The notes under the pieces: generated by a model
Told to the model about the DNA's origin: nothing
The model's input: the letters and a program-made list of their open reading frames with translations, nothing else
The model's database searches: none
From: an uncultured Polaribacter sp.
GTDB taxonomy: Bacteria > Bacteroidota > Bacteroidia > Flavobacteriales > Flavobacteriaceae
Direction of reading: 5' to 3'
Assembly: GCA_947497755.1 (NCBI GenBank)
Contig: CANMHT010000010.1
Coordinates: 62,001 to 126,000 of the forward strand
DNA length: 64,000 bases
Translations under genes and position numbers: made by a program
In this document: in pieces, positions 25,140-33,451 of the stretch
Position numbering within the stretch: position 1 is the first letter of the stretch
Layout: each line of letters starts with the position of its first letter

Positions 25140-26651
25140 TTAATTATTAAAACGATTATGTACTAAAATCCCATTAGCAAAAAAAGTATTATTCTTTTTT
25201 ACATATTTAATATTGTACATTAATGCTTCTTCTTTTTTATCTATTAATTTAACGATTCTTGTTTCTTTTAATATTCCTTTATCATAATAATATACGATAT
25301 CTCCTAATTCTAATTGTTTAACCTTAAAGGTTAAATCCTTTTTAGCTAATTCAATATCATATACTGCCCATCCCTTTCCCTTAACATAAAAAGGATGATG
25401 AGGAGAAGCTACATTCTCCTCTCCATTACTATATTTCATATAAATTTTATTATACTTCTCCATATTTTTAGGGAAGATTACAACTTTATCACTCTCAATA
25501 TTCATAGTATTAATGTCTACACTTAAAATTTTATCTCCAACATTTATATCTTCAATTTTTTTCTCACTCCCGTCTTCCATCAAAATCATTGTGCCAGCAA
25601 CAAAACATGAGTTTCTATAATTTTGAACTGGACTTCCTTTACCTGATATATATCCTTTATCAATAGCCCATTGAAATCCAAAATAAGTCAATGAGATTCC
25701 TGCGCCCCAGGGTCCCATAAAACCAACTCTAGCCATTGTTACATCCATAACATTTCCAAAAGCAGCTTCATTATTTCCTTGAGATATATTATCAACAAAA
25801 TCTAGAGAACTGAATACAACTTGACCAAAAAACATTTTTTTACCAACCCAATCTAAACTATTTTTTGCCAGATTTAATCTTTTGTGGAAATTATAATATC
25901 GTTTGGCATTCTTAGATAAAAATTTATACGGTCTATCAAAATAATTACCAATTTTACCGTTTGTTTGTATATATTTCCCATCTGCTCTAATGGTACCAAA
26001 AGCAACTGCACTAACCAAATCCAATCGATACAAATACATCTCAAAATCATAAAAAGAATTAACATTCCCTAACCATGACCTTAGTTTACCATCAGGATAT
26101 TCATTAAAATTAGTAGAAGAATTATCTAGGTTATTAAGTTGGTTAAGAAACCATTCAAAATAATTATCACAGCATTTTTCATCAGGAGTATTATCATTAT
26201 TCCCATCAGCATTTCCTCCAGCTTTAGCATAAGCAAGAGCTTCATCAAAAGATACTACTGTGCCATTTATCACATATTCTCCTATACCAGCATTATAAAT
26301 AGCATCAGCTCCACTAGGATCAGCCCAATATATAGGATTATTATCAAATGCTACACTTGTACCTTGAGATAAATGTGTTACTGGGTCAATTCCATTAAAC
26401 CTACCAATTGTTGGATCATACATTCTAACATCCATCTCATACAAACCAGTATTCTCTTCTAATTCTATACCATTGTACTTAAATTTCTGAGCTACAGAAT
26501 TCCCACCACTAGTTATTACGTCATTATACCCTTTATGCTTCAAACCAAAGGGATAATAACTACCCATCTTTTTTGAGGGCTTTTGCACTTTTTTACGATG
26601 TATTACTCGTAAATTTGGTAGTGGTTCAATATGTAGTTTTGGACATCCCAA
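25140..26651 (-). CDS. Short Rhs cassette protein with C-terminal Hint (pretoxin-HINT) domain
   Basis: Residues 1-25 (MGCPKLHIEPLPNLRVIHRKK) match the start of the stand-alone Rhs cassettes common in flavobacteria. The Rhs core follows: SYYPFGLKHKGYND, then YEMDVRMYDPTIGRFNGIDP and NNPIYWADPSGAD. A variable helical region (about 120-350) leads to a Hint domain that begins at SCFVAGTMILMEDGSEKKIEDI, has ASPHHPFYV in the middle and ends with NGILVHN. Hint domains cleave themselves to release what follows, but only RFNN remains after it. The start codon is TTG where an ATG would be expected, so expression may be weak. The next gene downstream is a small membrane protein. Confidence 0.85.
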   Translation of the reverse strand: MGCPKLHIEPLPNLRVIHRKKVQKPSKKMGSYYPFGLKHKGYNDVITSGGNSVAQKFKYNGIELEENTGLYEMDVRMYDPTIGRFNGIDPVTHLSQGTSVAFDNNPIYWADPSGADAIYNAGIGEYVINGTVVSFDEALAYAKAGGNADGNNDNTPDEKCCDNYFEWFLNQLNNLDNSSTNFNEYPDGKLRSWLGNVNSFYDFEMYLYRLDLVSAVAFGTIRADGKYIQTNGKIGNYFDRPYKFLSKNAKRYYNFHKRLNLAKNSLDWVGKKMFFGQVVFSSLDFVDNISQGNNEAAFGNVMDVTMARVGFMGPWGAGISLTYFGFQWAIDKGYISGKGSPVQNYRNSCFVAGTMILMEDGSEKKIEDINVGDKILSVDINTMNIESDKVVIFPKNMEKYNKIYMKYSNGEENVASPHHPFYVKGKGWAVYDIELAKKDLTFKVKQLELGDIVYYYDKGILKETRIVKLIDKKEEALMYNIKYVKKNNTFFANGILVHNRFNN

Positions 26652-26663
26652 TTATTTCTAATT

Positions 26664-28271
26664 CTATTTCCCTCTATTTAACCTTCGTCTTGATAATTTT
26701 TTTCTAATACTATCTGCTATTTCAATATCTTCATCTGAAAATCCTAAATTCTCTTTTAAGATTCTTTTATTAGTTAGTTTTAGTATCTCAGAAATATCCT
26801 TCTTATCTCTTATCATTTTATCAATATCAGGTAACAAAGAAGCATTATTTAAATTATATGGCAACAATATATTTTCCACTTCATTTGGCATAAGTTCTAA
26901 TACACCTCCTCCATGACTCCTTCCACAAATCTCAGCAAATGCTAGAGAAAGTGAATTATAATAACTAGCAGTCAAAGCCTCAATATCAACATCTGATTTT
27001 ACACTTACCCTATGCATTGTATCAGTTGTATATGCTTTAGCTTTATTGATAATCAATCTTGGATAAAGATTATTTCTTCTAATAAATAAAGCATCAGAAA
27101 TTCTAAGAGAAGGGATTATTTGCCATTCATCACGTATTCTACATTTGTATCCTTCGTTTATTTTTTCTTCTTCTCCAAGAGCAATATAATTTCTAGCTCC
27201 AATAGATCCATTTAATTCAGACATTTTAGGAAAAGTTAAAAGGTGTGAGCGAGCTTCTGTTTTCTGGTTCTTGTTCCAATCACGCTTATTGAAAATAACA
27301 CTTGAAACCTGAACACTCCTACCTACCATTGGCTTAGCATATTTCTTTAAGTTATACTTTTCTACAGTAGAAAGAGGGACTGTGAAAAAAGGATTAGCTC
27401 CGGTTGTAATTCCGACTTCAACTTTAGCAAACTCACCAAGTTTTGGAATTATTTTCTCATTTTGTAATCTTTCTAAAAAATTAATTTCTTTCTGATTAAG
27501 AAAATAAAAAGTCCATTTATTTGATTTGAAATCAATTTTCTTCTTTGGACTTTTAAGTCTCGTAACATCAAGATTTTCAAGTGCATTTGCATCTCTTAAT
27601 TCTAGATGTTCAATTAAATGCTTTTCTGATTTGTTTTTTTCACATAAAAGAAGAACAACTTCTTGTTGGATATCTGGGAATACTAATTTTTCAAAAGAAA
27701 CAATATTAATCTTGTTATAGAATTTAGCGAGAAATTCACGAAGTGTCTGAGCATATGAAACCTGTAAAATTTCAGCAGGTAAAACAAAACCAATCTTCCC
27801 CTCTTCTTTTAAAAGAAGTGAAGATCCTACAACAAATGAAACCCAAGCATTAGTTAATTTATTATACTTTAACTCAGCTTTATTAAATATTTCATTAGCA
27901 TATTCCTGTTGCTCTTTTTCAAAATATTGATATCGAATATAAGGTGGATTTCCAACAATTAAATCAAACTTCTTTTTGGTTTTAAGACAAAATTTATGAA
28001 AATCAGAATGAACAACTTTTGATTTATCTAATTGTACCTTTCTAGCTTTTTTAGCTTCTACGATATCATATTCTATAGCTGTAACAGAATTATACTCATA
28101 CCCTCCATTTTTAATTTCCTCTAAAAACACACCATCTCCACAGCTTGGTTCTAAAATATCCAACTCTTTATTACCATTAAAAGCCCACCTTAAAATAAAA
28201 GCAGCGATTGGTTCAGGAGTATAGAAACCTCCTCGTAATTTTTCTTTTGATACTGTATTAATTAGCTTCAT
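26664..28271 (-). CDS. Type II N6-adenine DNA methyltransferase (M.Eco57I-like)
   Basis: This is an S-adenosylmethionine-dependent adenine methyltransferase that should protect host DNA. It has SAM motif I LEPSCGDGVFL (about 40-50) and catalytic motif IV Asn108-Pro-Pro-Tyr (GNPPYIRY), plus a C-terminal target-recognition region. Its 535 residues and its pairing with a 1004-residue bifunctional enzyme match the Eco57I system (544 and 997 residues) closely. It overlaps the upstream gene by 14 bases. The recognition sequence cannot be read from the protein. Confidence 0.9.
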   Translation of the reverse strand: MKLINTVSKEKLRGGFYTPEPIAAFILRWAFNGNKELDILEPSCGDGVFLEEIKNGGYEYNSVTAIEYDIVEAKKARKVQLDKSKVVHSDFHKFCLKTKKKFDLIVGNPPYIRYQYFEKEQQEYANEIFNKAELKYNKLTNAWVSFVVGSSLLLKEEGKIGFVLPAEILQVSYAQTLREFLAKFYNKINIVSFEKLVFPDIQQEVVLLLCEKNKSEKHLIEHLELRDANALENLDVTRLKSPKKKIDFKSNKWTFYFLNQKEINFLERLQNEKIIPKLGEFAKVEVGITTGANPFFTVPLSTVEKYNLKKYAKPMVGRSVQVSSVIFNKRDWNKNQKTEARSHLLTFPKMSELNGSIGARNYIALGEEEKINEGYKCRIRDEWQIIPSLRISDALFIRRNNLYPRLIINKAKAYTTDTMHRVSVKSDVDIEALTASYYNSLSLAFAEICGRSHGGGVLELMPNEVENILLPYNLNNASLLPDIDKMIRDKKDISEILKLTNKRILKENLGFSDEDIEIADSIRKKLSRRRLNRGK

Positions 28272-31200
28272 ATAATTTTGCTATTAATGGGATATTCTTG
28301 TCATCGTCTCCCAATCCATATAATCCTATCAACATCTCTTCTAATTCTAGTTTCATTCTTTTAAACTCCCTTGTCAAACGAAGTATCGTTCTTAGGTTTC
28401 CACTAGCATTATCTATTTCCCCTTGTAATTTAATCAATGATTCTTGAATTTTTGAAATATTGTCATGTTTATTTTTATCTAATTCATTGTCAAAGTTAAT
28501 TATCCTAATTGGCAGTTTTTTCAAAACCTTTGTTCCTCTAGCTATGTATCCTCCTCTAAAAACCTCCCCATTCAAGGCGGAAAACCATTCCAAGTATTTA
28601 GAATTAAGAAGTGCTTGAATATAATATATTGAATATTTAGACTCTTCTGGAATTGTTATCATACAATATCCAGCAGTCCCTCCTGAAGATATTAAAGTAC
28701 TATGAAAATCAATAGCATATTTATCTCCTTGTGAAAGTACACCTACAATGATTTTTGCGGAAACATCACATTTATCTAAACTTTGATGCCTACCATATCT
28801 ATACCATTCATTTTCCGTTCCTGGAGTAGGTTTTATATCTCTTCTTGGATTACTTAAAATAGGTTTAAAATAATTTAGATAAGCAAAAGCGAATGGGTAG
28901 TTAGATTCGAGTGTTTCAATATTTACAAACTCAATATTATCTTCAACTTTTACGTAAGGGTAAATAACAAAAGAATTTGGTAAAAATGGACGATAAGTAT
29001 TCAAACTATTATTTCCACCTATAGTTTTAAAATAAGGACGTGTTAATTCTTTTTCAATTTTCCAATCTTTACCACCTTTATTGAAATAATAAAAGTCATT
29101 GTCTTCATCAGTAGCTATATGTATGTAAATTTTATTTGCACTTGTTTGGATACCATTGAATATATTCTCGCCACCTATTAAATCAGATAACGACATTGAT
29201 TGTTCCGTAATCTTTTCATGCACCTGTTGTAATTCCCTAGGGACTAGTGACCAACCATCAGAATCTAAATCGGAAAAATCTACATTATCAAAATCATCTT
29301 CATCAACAGTTCTTGTTTTCCATTTTTTAAAATTGCCAACTTCTAAATATCTCAAGTTATCTTGACTAATATTTTGTAATATTAATAAGCACGTGTAAGT
29401 TGTTCTATTTTCAAATATCTGATTTGCCCCAAAAGAAATTATTTGGTTTACTAATTTTCCTTCTGACAAAAATTCTCTTAGCTTTTTACCTGCACCAACT
29501 TTAGTGAATTTACTTGGAACAATGTATCCAAAATACCCTTCTGGCTTTAACAATTCAACAGCCCTTTCAATAAACAAAAAATATTTATCGAACTGCTTAT
29601 ATGCAGAATTAAAACTTCGTTTGTAAATTGGAAATTCAAAAGGAGTTAATTGTTTCATATGTTCTGTAGATAAATATGGAGGATTACCAATTATCACATC
29701 AAATAAAACACCTTTGAAATCAAAAGGATTTATCTCCTCTCTATTTTCAGAATTTGTATTTTCAGGAGCAATTAAACTATTCCCATAGTTAATATTGTCA
29801 TCTAAATTAGGTAATGCAGGTGTTGGAATAGATTCATTATCTTCCCCTTCAAGAAGTTTAAGGAGTAATCCAAATTTACATGCTTGTACTGCATTAAAAT
29901 CTCTATCAACTCCATAAATACACTTCGTCAATAGTTCAACTTTAATATCATAAGGTAATTTGAATGTATTTACCCCTACTTGTATCAAATTTTCTGGTGA
30001 TTGATTTAGATAATAATCAACTAGAATATCATGGAGTAATTGATACGTTTCTAATAAGAATGCACCTGAGCCACAAGCTATATCTGCAAAAGTCAAATTA
30101 AGAATTTCTTCATCAGTTTTTCCTTCAACCTGTTTTTGTACAGTTTGACGCAGAATATCTTGAATTATATGAGTTGGTGTTGTCACAATATCTCTATCAA
30201 TATGTTCTGGTTTTTTCTCAAGAATAATTACACCATCGTTTATTTTTAATTGCTCTGCTAGAAATACTTCATATATATTTCCTAAAATATCTGATGCAAA
30301 TACTGAAAATGAAAAAGTACTTTCTGGAAAATACAGGTGGTTAATAATATCCCAAAAAGCAGAACTACTATTAGTTATAATTTCATCAGTATATTTTTGA
30401 CTGAAAAGCCCTGCATTAAATTTTTTATCCGCCTCAGTAAATTTTTCAATCAAAGCCTTAAAGTCTTTATTATTAGCAAAATTCAATAAGGTTTTATATG
30501 TTTCAATATTTCTATCTTCACAAACCCTTAAAAATATAATGCTATTAATATAACTTTGCACAATATCATTTAATTCTATTTCAGATAAAGAATTGTTGTG
30601 AGAAAAAATCTCATTCCCTAGAATCAAACGCCAATCATTAATTTGTTTCAAAAAAAGATTATCAACACTCGATAAGTTAATTTGATTTTCTATCTCTTTC
30701 CAATACTCGTCAAACTCTCCGCTGTAAACAGACTCTTTTCCTAATTCTTTTAAAATATCTTCGAAAGCTTCTACATATTCTGAATAATGATATAGTTTTA
30801 CCCTTGATTTTTGAACTTGATCAGATTCTTCAACTTTTTGGGAACAGTCATAAATAGCTAAATATTCAAAATTAGAAAGAATTGAAATCTTAAGTTTTGC
30901 TGTAAACCCATAACGCCTAACTTGCTTAGCAGGCTCATGGTCAGTTTCTATTTTTACGCTAGGTTTTTTTGCTTCTAAAAAGAACTTCCTTTCAGAAAAT
31001 AATCGAAATGTATAATCTGGTTTCTTTGTGTTTTCACTTGCACTTTCTTTTAGAGCTTCTTCTAAAAGAACCTCTCTTTCATTTGTAGGCTTTCCACTAG
31101 CGTTATTAATATCCCACCCTAGAATTGAAAAAAAAGGGTCTAAAAAATCAGTCCTTAGCTGAGTTTCATTATAGGTAGGTTTAATGTAGTTATTACGGTT

Positions 31201-31272
31201 TAATTGATATTTTTCAACCAATTTCTTTATTTCGTTAACCGAATTATTTACCACATCTATATTTTCTGACAT
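28258..31272 (-). CDS. Type IIG restriction-modification enzyme (R.Eco57I-like)
   Basis: One polypeptide carries nuclease, methyltransferase and specificity domains. The N-terminal PD-(D/E)xK nuclease site is visible as Asp86 (KPDYTF), Glu100 and Lys102 (FFLEAKK). SAM motif I is ADIACGSGAFLLETY (about residue 400) and motif IV is IIGNPPYLSTEHM (about 535). A TaqI/Eco57I-type specificity region follows with PRRDIKPTPGTENEWYRYGRHQ and a C-terminal coiled coil. Such enzymes cut at a fixed distance from the site and need the partner methyltransferase for full host protection. Its start lies 31 bases from a good -7 element on the minus strand. Confidence 0.92.
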   Translation of the reverse strand: MSENIDVVNNSVNEIKKLVEKYQLNRNNYIKPTYNETQLRTDFLDPFFSILGWDINNASGKPTNEREVLLEEALKESASENTKKPDYTFRLFSERKFFLEAKKPSVKIETDHEPAKQVRRYGFTAKLKISILSNFEYLAIYDCSQKVEESDQVQKSRVKLYHYSEYVEAFEDILKELGKESVYSGEFDEYWKEIENQINLSSVDNLFLKQINDWRLILGNEIFSHNNSLSEIELNDIVQSYINSIIFLRVCEDRNIETYKTLLNFANNKDFKALIEKFTEADKKFNAGLFSQKYTDEIITNSSSAFWDIINHLYFPESTFSFSVFASDILGNIYEVFLAEQLKINDGVIILEKKPEHIDRDIVTTPTHIIQDILRQTVQKQVEGKTDEEILNLTFADIACGSGAFLLETYQLLHDILVDYYLNQSPENLIQVGVNTFKLPYDIKVELLTKCIYGVDRDFNAVQACKFGLLLKLLEGEDNESIPTPALPNLDDNINYGNSLIAPENTNSENREEINPFDFKGVLFDVIIGNPPYLSTEHMKQLTPFEFPIYKRSFNSAYKQFDKYFLFIERAVELLKPEGYFGYIVPSKFTKVGAGKKLREFLSEGKLVNQIISFGANQIFENRTTYTCLLILQNISQDNLRYLEVGNFKKWKTRTVDEDDFDNVDFSDLDSDGWSLVPRELQQVHEKITEQSMSLSDLIGGENIFNGIQTSANKIYIHIATDEDNDFYYFNKGGKDWKIEKELTRPYFKTIGGNNSLNTYRPFLPNSFVIYPYVKVEDNIEFVNIETLESNYPFAFAYLNYFKPILSNPRRDIKPTPGTENEWYRYGRHQSLDKCDVSAKIIVGVLSQGDKYAIDFHSTLISSGGTAGYCMITIPEESKYSIYYIQALLNSKYLEWFSALNGEVFRGGYIARGTKVLKKLPIRIINFDNELDKNKHDNISKIQESLIKLQGEIDNASGNLRTILRLTREFKRMKLELEEMLIGLYGLGDDDKNIPLIAKLYEAN

Positions 31273-31302
31273 ATAACTATATTATCTTATTCAAGTAAAA
31301 TT

Positions 31303-31310
31303 CAAAGGTA
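31303..31310 (-). promoter_or_regulatory. -7 promoter element of the restriction-modification operon
   Basis: On the minus strand TACCTTTG matches TAnnTTTG exactly and lies 31 bases before the ATG of the type IIG enzyme. A clear -33 TTTG is lacking. Confidence 0.45.
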
Positions 31311-31328
31311 GAATTTTAAAAATAAAAA

Positions 31329-31547
31329 ATGGTTGGATTAGATGCTGATTTCTTGAACTATCTTGATGAATATTTTCAGACGCTAATAAATACTGAAGCA
31401 GCTTTTGAATTAAAAAGAAAGCCCATCTTTCGAGAGCTTTCTTTAAAACAATTCTCTTTTGTAATTATTTATGAAGAGTCTCGAAATCAAATAATAATTT
31501 ATTCGGTATTCAATACTTTTCAAACCTCTAACGAAAAGAAGAAATAG
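31329..31547 (+). pseudogene. ParE/RelE-family toxin remnant lacking the N-terminus
   Basis: The 72-residue frame (GLDADFLNYLDEYFQTLINTEAAFELKRKPIFRELSLKQFSFVIIYEESRNQIIIYSVFNT) matches the middle and C-terminal part of ParE-like toxins, including the strand pattern of FVIIYEE and IIIYSVF. The usual first 20 or so residues (helix 1 and the opening strand) are missing, and an in-frame TAA lies just before the ATG. No antitoxin gene is next to it. It is therefore probably a broken toxin left between two defence systems. Confidence 0.65.
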
Positions 31548-31576
31548 GATTATACAGTTTATTTTAATCTTAAACT

Positions 31577-33445
31577 TTAAAAAATCATCTCTATTTCAGA
31601 TTCTTTGAACCATCCTTTTTTTATCATTCCATCTTTAATTAGATTTGGAGAATCGGTATAAATGACAACAGCCAAGCTCTCTTCTGCTCTACTACAAGCT
31701 ACATAAAATAGCCTTCGCGTTCTATCAATTCCAGTTTCTTTCCCTGACTCCATATTCTTAAAATCTGTTGGAGTTAATTCTTTAACTCCAAAAAGTTTAT
31801 CATAACTAAACATAAACCCTCTTGCTTCAGCATCATCAATAATAACCATAACCCTAGGATACTCTAAACCTTTAACTCCTTGATGAGTTTCAAATTTTGA
31901 TTTTCCAGTAACATATTCTTGATAAGCTTTGATTTGACTAAACGGACTTAAAAAAGATATCCTTAAAGCCCCTAAAATCTTATCTGAATCACTATCTTCT
32001 TCCAATTCTTCTCCATTAGGTTTTCTTTCTTGTACCAATAATTGTAATAAATCAGGTATTACAAATAGTTTTAATTCATCTATTTTTAGCAATACGTCAA
32101 ATACAGTAGGGTCTTTATCATCCTCCCATAGTTTAAATAAATCATTTACTGCTGTACTTACTTTTTTTAGAATTTCTCTTTGATTCTTATGTTTTTTTAA
32201 AGCTTCCGTTTTTAGTAATGGGGAACTTTTTCTAACTATTTGAGAAACTTTAAATTCGTTATTTTCCCTTTTAGCCTCTATTAAAGGAAGAATATATTGT
32301 GTAAATAATCTTAACTGTGATAATGTACCATCTAGCAAACCTGTTTTTAACCGTTCAACTTTATATAAAGGCTCAAATAACTCAAGAAAGTTATTTCTCC
32401 TAGCTATCATATGATGCTCAATAGCTAATGTCTCAATATCAGCTTCTTCTCCGAACCATAAGTTATCTCCAGTTATATTAGCCATTTTTTCAGCAACCTG
32501 AGACTCAATAATTAACTTATCAGTAGATTTATCAGAAACTAAAAACAAATTAACAAAACCTTCTCCTTTATCAGTTCGAGGTGTTTGCTCTTGTGTATCA
32601 ACTTCTTTTCTAATTTTATTTATTAATTTAATCACTCGCTTAGAAGAACGATGATTCATTTTCTTTGAAGGGGTAAGCCAATCTTTAGGTAAATTTTTCC
32701 CTAACCCTTCTTTTCCATTACTATATATACGTTGCATAGTATCCCCAATCAAACCAAGAGAAAAAACGTTTTTTTGTTTTTCCTGTACTTCAAAAAAAGC
32801 ATCAATCAGTTCTTTTATTGTATCTTGACTCTCGTCAATTAGAAGTATTGGATTACTACTGACCATTATTTTTTGCATTAACGGTTTTGATTTTAGAAAA
32901 TCTGCCCCAATTCCAATAACCTGACTATGACTTAAAGACTGTCTGGTATAATTATCTCCATTGGGATTGTAAGTAAACTTTTTAATATCATCTAAAGTTT
33001 CAAGTTTTTGCGCCTTTTTCTCAATTTGTCTTACCCGTTCTTCACTAGCTTTACCTGCTCTTCCTTTTGCTTGTTTTTCTTTTAATTCAATTAAGTCTTC
33101 TGCAATTTTGACACGGAGCCATTCTTTGATATCTGTATTGTAATGCCTTATTAAATCCCAAACATAACTATGAATAGTAGAAACTTTAAATAAATTATCG
33201 TCACCTAAGCGATTTCTAATCTCATCGCAAGCATTATTCGTATACGTTATTACTGCTACTTTTTTATTTTCTAAATGTAGTTTTCTCCCATAGTTCTCTT
33301 TTACTCTATTAAGAACATTTACCAAAGTTCTTGTTTTACCTGCCCCAGCACCAGCGAATAGAAAAAAACTTTTGGGTTTATCTAAATTTAAACATTCGTA
33401 AATTTCATCATCTACGTGGTTGTCAATGTTATTATCAACTATCAT
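31577..33445 (-). CDS. UvrD/PcrA-like helicase, GajB-like component of a Gabija-type defence pair
   Basis: A superfamily 1 helicase of 622 residues with Walker A AGAGAGKTRT (31-40), motif Ia KVAVITYTNNACDEIRNRL, the Walker B variant LIDESQD (Asp204-Glu205-Ser-Gln-Asp208), and, near the C-terminus, a motif V/VI region with FETHQGVKGLEYPRVMVI and RRLFYVACSRAEESL. It follows the OLD-type nuclease gene by 6 bases on the same strand, which is the GajA-GajB order of Gabija systems. It is longer than the B. cereus GajB (about 490 residues). In Gabija, GajB is thought to sense DNA termini and activate the nuclease. Confidence 0.88.
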   Translation of the reverse strand: MIVDNNIDNHVDDEIYECLNLDKPKSFFLFAGAGAGKTRTLVNVLNRVKENYGRKLHLENKKVAVITYTNNACDEIRNRLGDDNLFKVSTIHSYVWDLIRHYNTDIKEWLRVKIAEDLIELKEKQAKGRAGKASEERVRQIEKKAQKLETLDDIKKFTYNPNGDNYTRQSLSHSQVIGIGADFLKSKPLMQKIMVSSNPILLIDESQDTIKELIDAFFEVQEKQKNVFSLGLIGDTMQRIYSNGKEGLGKNLPKDWLTPSKKMNHRSSKRVIKLINKIRKEVDTQEQTPRTDKGEGFVNLFLVSDKSTDKLIIESQVAEKMANITGDNLWFGEEADIETLAIEHHMIARRNNFLELFEPLYKVERLKTGLLDGTLSQLRLFTQYILPLIEAKRENNEFKVSQIVRKSSPLLKTEALKKHKNQREILKKVSTAVNDLFKLWEDDKDPTVFDVLLKIDELKLFVIPDLLQLLVQERKPNGEELEEDSDSDKILGALRISFLSPFSQIKAYQEYVTGKSKFETHQGVKGLEYPRVMVIIDDAEARGFMFSYDKLFGVKELTPTDFKNMESGKETGIDRTRRLFYVACSRAEESLAVVIYTDSPNLIKDGMIKKGWFKESEIEMIF

Positions 33446-33451
33446 ATTAAA

